A stretch of 64,000 nucleotides of DNA. It comes from Deinococcales bacterium. Lineage in GTDB: Bacteria; Deinococcota; Deinococci; Deinococcales; JAAFIG01. The translations under genes and the position numbers were made by a program. The notes under the pieces were generated by a model that saw nothing but the letters and a program-made list of their open reading frames with translations, ran no database searches and was not told where the DNA came from. The stretch lies in contig JAAFIG010000004.1 of the NCBI GenBank assembly GCA_013298595.1, positions 1 to 64,000 on the forward strand, in the 5' to 3' direction. Shown piece after piece: positions 44,138 to 52,024 of the stretch (position 1 is the stretch's first letter; each line of letters starts with the position of its first letter).

Positions 44138-44167
44138 TTGCATATAACTGACATTTTAAGTTACACT
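44138..44167 (+). promoter_or_regulatory. candidate promoter of the MalK-type gene
   Basis: TTGCAT (44138-44143) and TACACT (44162-44167) are separated by 18 bp. A transcript from about 44174 would have a leader of roughly 115 nt before the ATG. The leader holds two CTCGAG sites but no obvious riboswitch. Confidence 0.4.
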
Positions 44168-44288
44168 AACCACGTCCAATCGGACAATTGAATATGGCGT
44201 AGTAGCGGCTTAGCAATTCTTGGCTCACCCAAATCTCGAGTAAGTTGGTTTTCGGCTCGAGAGAGCGCGGGTTAAAAAGGATACGATT

Positions 44289-45380
44289 ATGGCAAATGTT
44301 GCTCTTGAACACGTGTACAAGCGGTACGGTAAGGTTACAGCAGTTACCGATTTTAACTTAGATATTAAAGATGGCGAGTTTATTGTGTTCGTCGGACCCT
44401 CAGGTTGTGGTAAGTCCACAACTTTGCGTATGATCGCGGGTCTCGAAGAAATTTCTGATGGTTTACTAAAAATAGATGAACGCGTGGTCAATGATGTGCC
44501 TCCAAAAGACCGCGATATCGCTATGGTTTTCCAGAATTATGCGTTGTACCCACACATGAATGTCTATGAGAACATGGCATTCGGTTTACGCCTTCGTAAA
44601 TTCCCTAAGGATCAAATCGAGGCTCGAGTTCGTGACGCTGCTAAAATTTTGCAAATCGAGCATTTGTTGTTGCGTAAGCCAAAAGAACTTTCGGGTGGTC
44701 AGCGTCAACGTGTGGCTTTGGGTCGGGCGATTGTGCGTGAACCAAAAGTTTTCCTCATGGACGAGCCGCTTTCTAACTTGGATGCCAAACTTCGTGTGGA
44801 AATGCGTTCACAAATTTCCAAATTGCATTTGCGCTTAAAAGCCACCACCATTTACGTAACCCACGATCAGATCGAAGCGATGACCATGGGCACACGAATT
44901 GTTGTTATGAAAGACGGTTTTATCCAACAAGTGGATACACCACTGGCTTTGTACGATTACCCAAAGAACAAGTTTGTGGCTGGTTTCATTGGCAGCCCCA
45001 GCATGAATTTTTTAACCGCCACTGTGCGCGGCGATACTGTTTCAGGCGAGGGATTCTCGGTGCAAGCCAATGGCGTACTTGCCGAAAGCTTAAAAGCCCA
45101 TAACGGCAAACAAGTCTGGTTTGGTATCCGCCCAGAGCACATTGGTCTCGAGGGTTCAACCAATATTGCCATTGGCAATAACAAACTGATTGGTAAAGTC
45201 GAAGTTGTTGAACCGCTCGGTGCTGAAACCGATTTGCTAGTGGATATCAATGGTCAAAGTGTTGTGGCTAAAGTAGACGGTCATGCTCAAGTTAAAGTTG
45301 GCGATACTGTTACTTTGTATGCCGATGTCAACCGCATGCACGCTTTTGATTTGCAAAGCGAAAACGCTATCGGACGCTAA
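44289..45380 (+). CDS. MalK/UgpC-type sugar ABC transporter ATPase
   Basis: A 363-residue ATPase that energises carbohydrate import. GPSGCGKSTT is Walker A, LSGGQRQRVALGRAIV the signature, FLMDEPLSNLDAKLR Walker B and YVTHDQIEAMTM the H loop. The last 120 residues form the TOBE/MalK regulatory domain, with WFGIRPEHIGLEG. Permeases are not adjacent, and such ATPases often serve several importers. AAGGA lies 7 nt before ATG. The terminator 45395-45428 follows. Confidence 0.92.
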   Translation: MANVALEHVYKRYGKVTAVTDFNLDIKDGEFIVFVGPSGCGKSTTLRMIAGLEEISDGLLKIDERVVNDVPPKDRDIAMVFQNYALYPHMNVYENMAFGLRLRKFPKDQIEARVRDAAKILQIEHLLLRKPKELSGGQRQRVALGRAIVREPKVFLMDEPLSNLDAKLRVEMRSQISKLHLRLKATTIYVTHDQIEAMTMGTRIVVMKDGFIQQVDTPLALYDYPKNKFVAGFIGSPSMNFLTATVRGDTVSGEGFSVQANGVLAESLKAHNGKQVWFGIRPEHIGLEGSTNIAIGNNKLIGKVEVVEPLGAETDLLVDINGQSVVAKVDGHAQVKVGDTVTLYADVNRMHAFDLQSENAIGR

Positions 45381-45394
45381 AATCTACTGCTTAC

Positions 45395-45428
45395 TCGAGG
45401 GCAACCAAATGAGTTGCCCTCGAATTTT
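45395..45428 (+). terminator. terminator of the MalK-type gene
   Basis: An 11-bp stem (45395-45405 with 45413-45423), a 7-nt loop and ATTTTTGTTT. One arm carries a full CTCGAG, the other the near form CTCGAA. It lies 15 nt after the stop. Confidence 0.88.
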
Positions 45429-45431
45429 TGT

Positions 45432-47096
45432 TTAAATCAATTTGTAATCTTTGAATTGTTCTCGCAAAGCGCGTTTAAGGAATTTACCGACACTGGTTTT
45501 AGGAATTTCTGCGACCACTTCGTAAGCATCTGGTAGCATCCATTTAGCAAAACCATGCTCGAGCAAATACGCATCTAGTACGGTTTTATCCACACTCGAG
45601 CCTTCACGCATTACAATCACGCCAAGCGGGCGCTCATCCCATTTGGGGTGGGGAACTGCAACCACAGCCGCTTCTCGGATGCTTGGATGCCCCATCAGGG
45701 TATTCTCGAGGTCTACGCTGCTAATCCATTCGCCACCAGATTTAATTAAGTCTTTGGCACGGTCTTGAATCAGCATGTACCCTTCGCTGTTAATGGTGGC
45801 AATATCGCCTGTGTCAAACCAACCATTTTGTTGGGTCGCAGCTGTACCCGCTTCGTCTTTGTAATAGCTGGCTGTCACCCAAGGTCCACGCACCAGTAAG
45901 CGCCCAATGGTTTTGCCATCGTTGGGCAACAGATGATCGTGCTCATCCACTAGTTTAATTTGCACCAGTGCCGTCGGACGACCTGTCAGTGCCATCTGAT
46001 CGTATTTTGCGGCTTTCTCGAGATGATGATGGGCTGGTTTTAAGGTGTTCATCGTACCTAGTGGTGTGGTTTCGGTCATACCCCAAGCGTGAATCACATG
46101 AATATTATGGCGTTCACCAAAGGCTTCGATCATGCCGCGTGGCGCAGCACTGCCACCAACTACCAACGAATTGATACTCGAGGTATTGTGGGGCGCTCCT
46201 GCTTGTTTAGCACGGTCTAATTCGTCGAGTAAACCAAGCCAAATGGTCGGTACGCCAGCAGTATGGGTGACTTTTTCATCGGCAAAGACTTTGGCTAAGA
46301 ATTTTGGGTCTGTAAACATGCTGGTAAAAACAAGATTAGAACCAACTGTCGGACACATGTACGGATAACCCCACGCATTGACATGGAACATTGGCACAAT
46401 TGGCAACACCGTATCAGCTTCGGATAAGCCCATTAACTCGCCCATCGCAGCTGTGATGCAATGCAAAACAATGGCTCGATGCGAGTACAACACACCTTTT
46501 GGATTACCTGTGGTGCCACTGGTGTAACACATGCCACTGGCTTGGCGTTCATCGATCTCTGGGTAGGTGTACTCCGTGGCTTTGTGGGCAATAAAAGCTT
46601 CGTAATCCACAGCTCCGGGTGGCAAAGCTGGCACAGCTCCCATAATCACCACAAGTTTAATGGTTGGACATTTTGGCAAAATCGCAGGTAAACGCGGCGC
46701 GAGGAAATTATCGACAAATAACACCTTATCCTCGGCATGGTTAATGATATACACCACCTGATCGTCTGGCAGTCGAATGTTAATCATATGGCACACCGCA
46801 CCCATACTTGGCGCGGCAAAATACAACTCGAGATGGCGAAAAGTATTGGTGGCAAATGTGCCAACGCGGTCGCCTGGTTGAATCCCAGCTTCGGCAAGTG
46901 CGTGCATCAACTGATGGCAACGGTCGTACATCTGCCCATATGTTTCCTCGAGTCGCCCTGGAATTGGAGCTTTGGTTTCAGGGTCTATTCCGACAGGAAT
47001 GTAGGAAATTACTTTTTTATCAGCGAACAATGATTTAGCTCGCTCGAGCAGAAAAGGAATTGATAGTGGAACATCCATCATTGTGGATTGCAACAT
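45432..47096 (-). CDS. fatty acid--CoA ligase, Thermus FACS-like
   Basis: An adenylate-forming ligase of 554 residues that activates long-chain fatty acids. MCYTSGTTGNPKGVLYSH is the AMP-binding loop, WGMTETTPLG the second motif, GWFDTGDIA the third and KDLIKSGGEWISS the linker motif, with the catalytic Lys late in VGKFLKR. The N-terminal STMMD and the overall layout are very close to the Thermus thermophilus enzyme (recalled). ATG 47096 has AAGGAGG 6 nt upstream, a decisive site; a longer frame to 47171 is rejected. No beta-oxidation gene is adjacent. Confidence 0.95.
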   Translation of the reverse strand: MLQSTMMDVPLSIPFLLERAKSLFADKKVISYIPVGIDPETKAPIPGRLEETYGQMYDRCHQLMHALAEAGIQPGDRVGTFATNTFRHLELYFAAPSMGAVCHMINIRLPDDQVVYIINHAEDKVLFVDNFLAPRLPAILPKCPTIKLVVIMGAVPALPPGAVDYEAFIAHKATEYTYPEIDERQASGMCYTSGTTGNPKGVLYSHRAIVLHCITAAMGELMGLSEADTVLPIVPMFHVNAWGYPYMCPTVGSNLVFTSMFTDPKFLAKVFADEKVTHTAGVPTIWLGLLDELDRAKQAGAPHNTSSINSLVVGGSAAPRGMIEAFGERHNIHVIHAWGMTETTPLGTMNTLKPAHHHLEKAAKYDQMALTGRPTALVQIKLVDEHDHLLPNDGKTIGRLLVRGPWVTASYYKDEAGTAATQQNGWFDTGDIATINSEGYMLIQDRAKDLIKSGGEWISSVDLENTLMGHPSIREAAVVAVPHPKWDERPLGVIVMREGSSVDKTVLDAYLLEHGFAKWMLPDAYEVVAEIPKTSVGKFLKRALREQFKDYKLI

Positions 47097-47416
47097 AGTT
47101 AGCCTCCTTGGGTGTGTTACATAGTCTAACTTAAAAATAGCCGAACCGCGAAAACTCGAATGAATAGACAAAATTGTGCACTCGAGTCATGAAGGATCTT
47201 ATGGTTCAAACATTATGGAGTGAAGAACCCCAACCTCGGGTTGCGAAAACCATTCGTAGCCATGTACTGTTGAAATAGAAAAAGATCGTCTGACTCGAGC
47301 AAATGAACACACTATCAAAACAATCTCGTATGCTAAGGTCATGAGAAAACCTAAACAACACAAACTAAGCTAGTGTTAAGGCAATTGTTGTCCGCTCATT
47401 CGAGTAATCTCGAGCT
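47097..47416. other. 320-bp intergenic region without a clear gene
   Basis: Between the ligase and mqnD starts. It holds the ligase Shine-Dalgarno, two CTCGAG sites and a TAATCT box (47405-47410) ending 6 nt before the mqnD start. A 29-codon frame at 47189-47278 has no ribosome site. I see no tRNA, terminator or repeat in it. Confidence 0.7.
47405..47410 (+). promoter_or_regulatory. -10-like box TAATCT, 6 nt before mqnD
   Basis: TAATCT overlaps a CTCGAG site and ends 6 nt before the ATG. No matching -35 is clear, so the assignment rests on spacing alone. Confidence 0.35.
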
Positions 47417-48226
47417 ATGAATCTTGGTTACTCGTTTTGTCCGAATGACACATTTATTTTTTATGCCTTAACGCATGGGAAAATCCCGCTTGAGCAACCA
47501 ATTCATGAGATTCTCGAGGATGTCGAAACACTGAATATCTGGGCGCAAACAGCCAAACTCGAGTTGACAAAAATTTCGTATCATGCGTATGCCCATGTGA
47601 TGGATCAGTACGTGGCTTTGCGGGCGGGTGGGGCGCTTGGGCGTGGTGTGGGTCCGTTGTTGGTTGCCAAATCTAAGCTCGAGGATTTGCGTGGTAAAAC
47701 TGTGGCAAGTCCGGGGAAGCTAACCACCGCACAGTTGTTATTGCAGATCGCACATCCTGAAGTGAAAACAGTTTTTATGCGTTACGACCAGATTATGCCA
47801 GCCGTTGAACGTGGCGAAGTGGATGCTGGTTTGATTATCCATGAATCTCGGTTTACGTATCAGCAACATGGGTTGGTGAAATTGCTTGATTTGGGTGAAT
47901 GGTGGGAAGCTGATACTGGTTTGCCGATTCCACTTGGGGCAATTTTGGCACGACGTGATTTGCCTAGCAAAACTTTGCAAACCCTGAACAATGCTGTGCG
48001 CTCGAGTCTTGAGTACGCCTATGCCCATCCGCTCGAGCCAAAAGCGTATATCAAACAACATGCCTTAGAAATGGAGGAGTCTGTGATGCAAGCGCACATA
48101 GATTTATACGTCAACGATTTTAGTCTGGATGTTGGCGATGCAGGACAACGTGCTGTCGAAACCTTGTTTGCTCGAGCAGCCGATCTTGGCTTTATTCAAC
48201 ACTCGAGTTTGCCACTGTTTGTTTAG
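47417..48226 (+). CDS. mqnD: 1,4-dihydroxy-6-naphthoate synthase (futalosine pathway)
   Basis: MqnD converts cyclic dehypoxanthinylfutalosine to 1,4-dihydroxy-6-naphthoate on the alternative menaquinone route. The 269-residue protein has the family N-terminus LGYSFCPNDTFIFYAL, ISYHAYAHV, GPLLVAK, and LLDLGEWWEADTGLPIPLGAI. Family members usually span 270-290 residues. The fold is a periplasmic-binding-protein type but no signal peptide is present. Other mqn genes are not in the window. The route is common in the Deinococcus-Thermus lineage, which fits. Confidence 0.92.
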   Translation: MNLGYSFCPNDTFIFYALTHGKIPLEQPIHEILEDVETLNIWAQTAKLELTKISYHAYAHVMDQYVALRAGGALGRGVGPLLVAKSKLEDLRGKTVASPGKLTTAQLLLQIAHPEVKTVFMRYDQIMPAVERGEVDAGLIIHESRFTYQQHGLVKLLDLGEWWEADTGLPIPLGAILARRDLPSKTLQTLNNAVRSSLEYAYAHPLEPKAYIKQHALEMEESVMQAHIDLYVNDFSLDVGDAGQRAVETLFARAADLGFIQHSSLPLFV

Positions 48227-48231
48227 CATTT

Positions 48232-48258
48232 GTGGGGCTAGGCAAGCCCAGCCCCTAC
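48232..48258. repeat. REP-like palindrome, copy 2
   Basis: GTGGGGCT at the left mirrors AGCCCCTAC at the right around an AGGCAAGCCC centre. It lies 6 bp after the mqnD stop. The framework GTGGGGC...GCCCCTAC matches the other copies but the centre differs. Confidence 0.45.
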
Positions 48259-48399
48259 TGTTTAGCACAATTTTTTCGTAGCGGTGGGGCTTCTTGATTC
48301 TAAACACGCACCTGTCGGGCAGAATCGCTTGCCTCCTCCCACTGACTCGTGACGTGCTATTTTCCTTTACGAATCACTTCCTAGGGTAAACTCGAGACA

Positions 48400-49203
48400 A
48401 TGATTCGTTTAATTTTGACTGATGTTGATGGCACACTGATTGGTTCGGGTAGCCAAGTCCATCCTCGGGTTCTGGCTGCACTGGAGATAGCTCGAGTGGC
48501 TGGTATTCATTTAGGGATTTGTACTGGCAGACCTTTGTATAGTTTAGCAAAGGATTTTGCTCGGCTGGTTTCGCCTGATGGGGTGCATATTTTCCAAAAT
48601 GGCGCTCATGCTGGCATGGTGGATGGGCGTACCATTCATCAGAGTTTGCTACCTCGAGCGGCTTATGCGGAGTTGGTGGCGATTTCACGGCGCGAACGGG
48701 TGGCGCTCGAGGTTTATACTGCTAGTGGGTGTTTTGTTGAGATTGAAACGAAAATCGGTCTCGAGCATCAGGAATTGATTAATTTGGCAGTGACTCATAC
48801 CGATTTGCTGGCGTTGTCCGAACCGATTATTCGGGTGCAATGGGTGACAACACCATCTGGTTTCCCAAAACTTGCTGAGGTAATGAAATCAATTTCTGGT
48901 ATTGCTTATTCCAATGCGGGTACACCTGATTTGCCCGAGCATGTCTATACCAGCGTTACTCGAGTGGGGACATCAAAACTCGAGGGGGCAGCAGCCGTGG
49001 CAGCGTATTACGGACTTGCACTTGACCAAACCATGATGGTTGGTGACGGTGAAAACGATCTCGAAGTGCTGGCTGGCGTGGGGTTTGGGGTAGCGATGGG
49101 CAATGCTCCTGCTATGGTTAAAAAAGTAGCAAAAGCTGTGGTTGGACACGTCAATGACGGTGGACTTGCCGATGCAATTGCTTTAGCATTAGCCAGTCAG
49201 TGA
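48400..49203 (+). CDS. Cof-type HAD phosphatase (HAD-IIB)
   Basis: A 267-residue haloacid-dehalogenase phosphatase. LILTDVDGTLIGSG holds the catalytic Asp pair, ICTGRPLY is motif II, KLEGAAAVAAYYGL near 197 supplies the conserved Lys, and MVGDGENDLEVLAG is motif IV. The cap domain (about 85-190) is of the C2B type. Substrates are usually sugar or nucleotide phosphates. TAAACT lies 7 nt before the ATG. Confidence 0.9.
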   Translation: MIRLILTDVDGTLIGSGSQVHPRVLAALEIARVAGIHLGICTGRPLYSLAKDFARLVSPDGVHIFQNGAHAGMVDGRTIHQSLLPRAAYAELVAISRRERVALEVYTASGCFVEIETKIGLEHQELINLAVTHTDLLALSEPIIRVQWVTTPSGFPKLAEVMKSISGIAYSNAGTPDLPEHVYTSVTRVGTSKLEGAAAVAAYYGLALDQTMMVGDGENDLEVLAGVGFGVAMGNAPAMVKKVAKAVVGHVNDGGLADAIALALASQ

Positions 49204-49228
49204 TCTCCTATAAGGTTAGACAAGAGGC

Positions 49229-49257
49229 TTGGCAGTTTTGATTTTTTCTGCTACACT
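49229..49257 (+). promoter_or_regulatory. candidate carD promoter
   Basis: TTGGCA (49229-49234) and TACACT (49252-49257) with a 17-bp spacer form the best promoter match in this gap. A transcript from about 49264 would cross the hairpin at 49312-49347. Confidence 0.5.
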
Positions 49258-49311
49258 TCGCGGTCGTGATGACTCGAGTAAATTTTTCCAAAACATAAAC
49301 TCGAGACGCTG

Positions 49312-49347
49312 CGCCCCGTTTCAGATCGGTTCGGGGTGTTTATTTTT
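49312..49347 (+). terminator. terminator-like hairpin in the carD leader
   Basis: CGCCCCG (49312-49318) pairs with CGGGGTG (49332-49338), allowing one G-U, and TTTATTTTT follows. It may end the HAD gene message or act as an attenuator of carD. No alternative fold or leader peptide was recognised. Confidence 0.45.
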
Positions 49348-49392
49348 GACCGCTAACAATTGGAAACTGTTCCAAAGATTGGAGTATCGTCC

Positions 49393-49899
49393 GTGAAAAA
49401 AGAGAATTTTACCCCTGGTGATCGTGTTGTGCTTCCTCCGTATGGTGTTGGTGTTGTCTCGGATATTCAAAATAAAAAAGTTGCTGGTAGCGACCACCCT
49501 TATTACCAAGTGGATTTTCCAAATGGCTCGAGTCGGGCTTTTGTGCCTGTGGCTGCCCCTGCGAGTGTGGGTTTGCGCCCAGCTTTATCAGAGACCGAGC
49601 TTCCTGAAATCATGAGCCGTTTAAAGACTGGTAAGGTTTCTTTGCCGCGTCAATGGGCTGCTCGTCATCGTAAGGTCACAGAAATTCTTGCCAGTGGCGA
49701 CCCGTACCGTATTGCCAATTTAGCTGCTGAGCTGCGTCGTTGGGATGATGAACGCGGACTTCCAGATTTGGATCGTCAGGCGTATGCTCGTTCGATTAAG
49801 CTGTTGTCCGAAGAAATTTCTGAAGTCATGTCCTCGGATCCAAAAGAAATTAAATCCATGCTCGAGAGTGCTTGGGATGGCAGCAAAGCTGTTAATTAA
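49393..49899 (+). CDS. carD: CarD-family RNA polymerase-binding regulator
   Basis: CarD binds the RNA polymerase beta subunit and stabilises open complexes. The 168-residue protein has the N-terminal Tudor-like domain with FTPGDRVVLPPYGVGVV and YYQVDFPNGSSRAFVPV, and a helical DNA-binding C-terminal domain with LPRQWAARHRK and GDPYRIANLAAELRRW. Agreement with the Thermus thermophilus protein (recalled) is very high, including its 164-residue length. GTG 49393 has GGAG 8 nt upstream; an ATG 11 codons earlier lacks support. The terminator at 49915-49943 follows. Confidence 0.95.
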   Translation: MKKENFTPGDRVVLPPYGVGVVSDIQNKKVAGSDHPYYQVDFPNGSSRAFVPVAAPASVGLRPALSETELPEIMSRLKTGKVSLPRQWAARHRKVTEILASGDPYRIANLAAELRRWDDERGLPDLDRQAYARSIKLLSEEISEVMSSDPKEIKSMLESAWDGSKAVN

Positions 49900-49914
49900 A
49901 ATTAAAGCTATTGT

Positions 49915-49943
49915 AAAAAGGTGCCCGTTCGGGCACCTTTTTA
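49915..49943 (+). terminator. terminator of carD
   Basis: AAAAAGGTGCCC (49915-49926) pairs with GGGCACCTTTTT (49931-49942) around GTTC. This one lacks CTCGAG, unlike four others in the window. Confidence 0.93.
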
Positions 49944-50021
49944 TTGTGATTTGTAGACTTATTTTATTGTGAGCCACAGACCAAGCAGCTTACTCTCTCG
50001 CAAGGTACACTCTGAATACCC

Positions 50022-50960
50022 GTGGCTCAATCTTTGATTACAAAGTGTATAGAAGTACATCAACGTGTCTCATTAGCAACAGAATCACCTCATGTTTCGA
50101 TATTGGTGGTACTCGAGAACACCATGCACTGTATTCACGCAACTGGTTTATTTGCACATCTTAGTTCGCGCCCTATTGAATATGGGACTGGTTTAACGTG
50201 GGCAGCAATTCAGCATGGAAAACCGTTGCTCACCTTAAACGCGCATCTTTCTGGTGTTGCTATTGATGGCGACCAAAAACCCATACCACATCATCAAATC
50301 AGCATTCCTCTGATTGCTACTGGTATTCCATTGGGTGTTATTCATGTTGCCAAAGCCAGCACAGAATCCTTTAGTGTTGCCAGTATCGCAGAACTCGAGA
50401 TAATTGCCACAAATTTTTTAGCTTCTCTTGAGGATTCGTTATCTATAACAGCTTCTTTTGCAGTAGCACTCGAGAATTTAGGGGCAGAATTAAACACCCA
50501 TGCTAAATTACCGCAAGGGTTTACCAAACGCGTGGCAAATCGCTCCGAGGATTTGGCTTTGCATCTAGGTTTATCACCATTAAAAGCCAATTGGGTGCGT
50601 TGGGGTGCATTATTACTCAACATTGCAGATGCTCCAGAGTATCATCATGGTGTGTCTGTTAGTACAAAAAGTCGATTTGAACGCAGTAAAATTTTGTTAG
50701 ATGCAATCAGCCATTTACCTTTAGAAACTCGAGATGCCGTGTTATTTCAATGGGCACATTGGGATGGCTCGAGCCAGATTCATTCGCAACGACAAGCCAC
50801 TATTCCTCTCAGTGCCCGAATCACCAGTGCTTCACAACGACTCGAGGAACTATTGAATCTGCAACAAAACTTTGACCAAGCCCTTGGTTCTTTGCGGCAA
50901 GAAGCTGGGACACGGTTTGATCCTGTGATTGTCAGAGAACTTGGACATCTCGGATTTTAG
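50022..50960 (+). CDS. GAF domain protein with a degenerate HD-GYP-like half
   Basis: The 312-residue protein has an N-terminal GAF-like domain (about 5-140). The second half (150-312) follows the HD-GYP layout in order: FTKRVANRSEDLALHLGLSP, then LLNIADAP where active enzymes have LHDIGK, FQWAHWDGSS where they have HHERWDG, and GTRFDPVIVREL for GTxFDP. The catalytic His-Asp and the GYP residues are missing, so cyclic-di-GMP hydrolysis is unlikely. A binding role is possible. The GTG start at 50022 is uncertain. Confidence 0.7.
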   Translation: MAQSLITKCIEVHQRVSLATESPHVSILVVLENTMHCIHATGLFAHLSSRPIEYGTGLTWAAIQHGKPLLTLNAHLSGVAIDGDQKPIPHHQISIPLIATGIPLGVIHVAKASTESFSVASIAELEIIATNFLASLEDSLSITASFAVALENLGAELNTHAKLPQGFTKRVANRSEDLALHLGLSPLKANWVRWGALLLNIADAPEYHHGVSVSTKSRFERSKILLDAISHLPLETRDAVLFQWAHWDGSSQIHSQRQATIPLSARITSASQRLEELLNLQQNFDQALGSLRQEAGTRFDPVIVRELGHLGF

Positions 50961-50998
50961 CTTACAGACACAAGCGCAAAAAAGTTCTACAGTGAGTT

Positions 50999-51532
50999 AT
51001 GAAAAAGATTTTGTTTGTGCTGTGTTTTTTGCTGTCCGCTTCGGTGCTTGCCTTAGAATTAGGTTCTAGCCCAAATTTACCAGCTCAACTGACCGATAGT
51101 TACCAGAAAACCCATGTGCTTGAGCGTGGCAAATGGTGGGTATTTTTCTTTTATCCAAGAGTTGGTACCAGTGGTTGCACTGCCCAAAATATCGAGTACA
51201 CCAAACTCTACGAGCAGTTCTTAAAAGCCGACAGCCTTATTTTTGGTGTTTCAACCGATAGTGCCCGTAGCCAATGTGCTTTTATTGCCAATAACAAATT
51301 AAAAGTTCCACAAATTCCCAATGCCGAAAATACACTTGGTAAAACACTCGAGGTGAGTAATACACTTGGGTTTTTCTCGAGGGACACCATTATTATTGCT
51401 CCAAGTGGCAAAGTGGCTGCAATTCGCCAAGGGGTTAATCCTGTTTCGGATGCCCAGGAAGTGCTGGCTTTTATCATGGGTAATGGCAATTGTAAAGCCT
51501 TGACCAGTGGCACAAATAAATGCGGAAAATAA
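50999..51532 (+). CDS. exported peroxiredoxin (AhpC/TSA, Bcp-like)
   Basis: A 177-residue thiol peroxidase with an N-terminal signal peptide (about 1-18). FYPRVGTSGCTAQ is the peroxiredoxin active-site loop with peroxidatic Cys near 60; a second Cys (SQCAF) near 83 and a C-terminal Cys pair (GNCKALTSGTNKC) could resolve it. Most BCP-type enzymes are cytoplasmic, so the signal peptide is notable. TACAGT lies 5 nt before the ATG. sixA follows after 12 bp. Confidence 0.87.
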   Translation: MKKILFVLCFLLSASVLALELGSSPNLPAQLTDSYQKTHVLERGKWWVFFFYPRVGTSGCTAQNIEYTKLYEQFLKADSLIFGVSTDSARSQCAFIANNKLKVPQIPNAENTLGKTLEVSNTLGFFSRDTIIIAPSGKVAAIRQGVNPVSDAQEVLAFIMGNGNCKALTSGTNKCGK

Positions 51533-51538
51533 TATAAT
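51533..51538 (+). promoter_or_regulatory. consensus -10 box TATAAT, 6 nt before sixA
   Basis: A perfect TATAAT begins directly after the peroxiredoxin stop and ends 6 nt before the sixA ATG. This implies a leaderless sixA message even though the gene could also be read from upstream. No clear -35 is seen. Confidence 0.5.
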
Positions 51539-51544
51539 CCGACT

Positions 51545-52024
51545 ATGGAGTTATTTCTTTTACGCCATGCACATGCCGAAGATCTCGAGCTAGGGCACGC
51601 CGATGCAGATCGAAAATTAACCCTCAAAGGTCAGGAACAAGCTAAGTTGTTACGCAAAAGCTTGCAACAACTTGATGTTCACTTCTCCACTGTCATTTCG
51701 AGTCCGTGGCGACGCGCTCGGCAAACAGCGAGTGCTTTAGAAGCCGTAGCCGATCATCTCGAGATTTCTGATTTGCTGGCAGCTCCTCCCGATCAGGCTT
51801 TGCTCAGATTCATTGCCGACCATGACAATAAAAATGCTTCGCTGGCATTGGTTGGGCATCAACCTTGGATGAGCCAATTAACCAGTTTGTTGTTGCTTGG
51901 TGATACCAACCAAGCCCACGCTTTTGAGTACAAAAAATGTAGTTTGTACGCCCTCGAGTACAGTGCTAATCAATGTTTTTTACGTTTTGTTTTACCACCT
52001 GCGTTAGTGCGGCGTTTTTCTTGA
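51545..52024 (+). CDS. sixA: phosphohistidine phosphatase SixA
   Basis: SixA removes phosphate from histidine in phosphorelay proteins. The 159-residue protein has the RHG-family ELFLLRHAHAED at the N-terminus, SSPWRRARQTASALE and VGHQPWMSQL with the second catalytic His. The last 18 codons overlap the 3' end of the ppx-like gene by 55 bp on the other strand. Confidence 0.9.
   Translation: MELFLLRHAHAEDLELGHADADRKLTLKGQEQAKLLRKSLQQLDVHFSTVISSPWRRARQTASALEAVADHLEISDLLAAPPDQALLRFIADHDNKNASLALVGHQPWMSQLTSLLLLGDTNQAHAFEYKKCSLYALEYSANQCFLRFVLPPALVRRFS

Noticed and set aside
47189-47278. 29-codon frame in the 320-bp gap before mqnD
   Set aside because: It has no ribosome site or promoter and no recognisable motif; open by chance in a short region.
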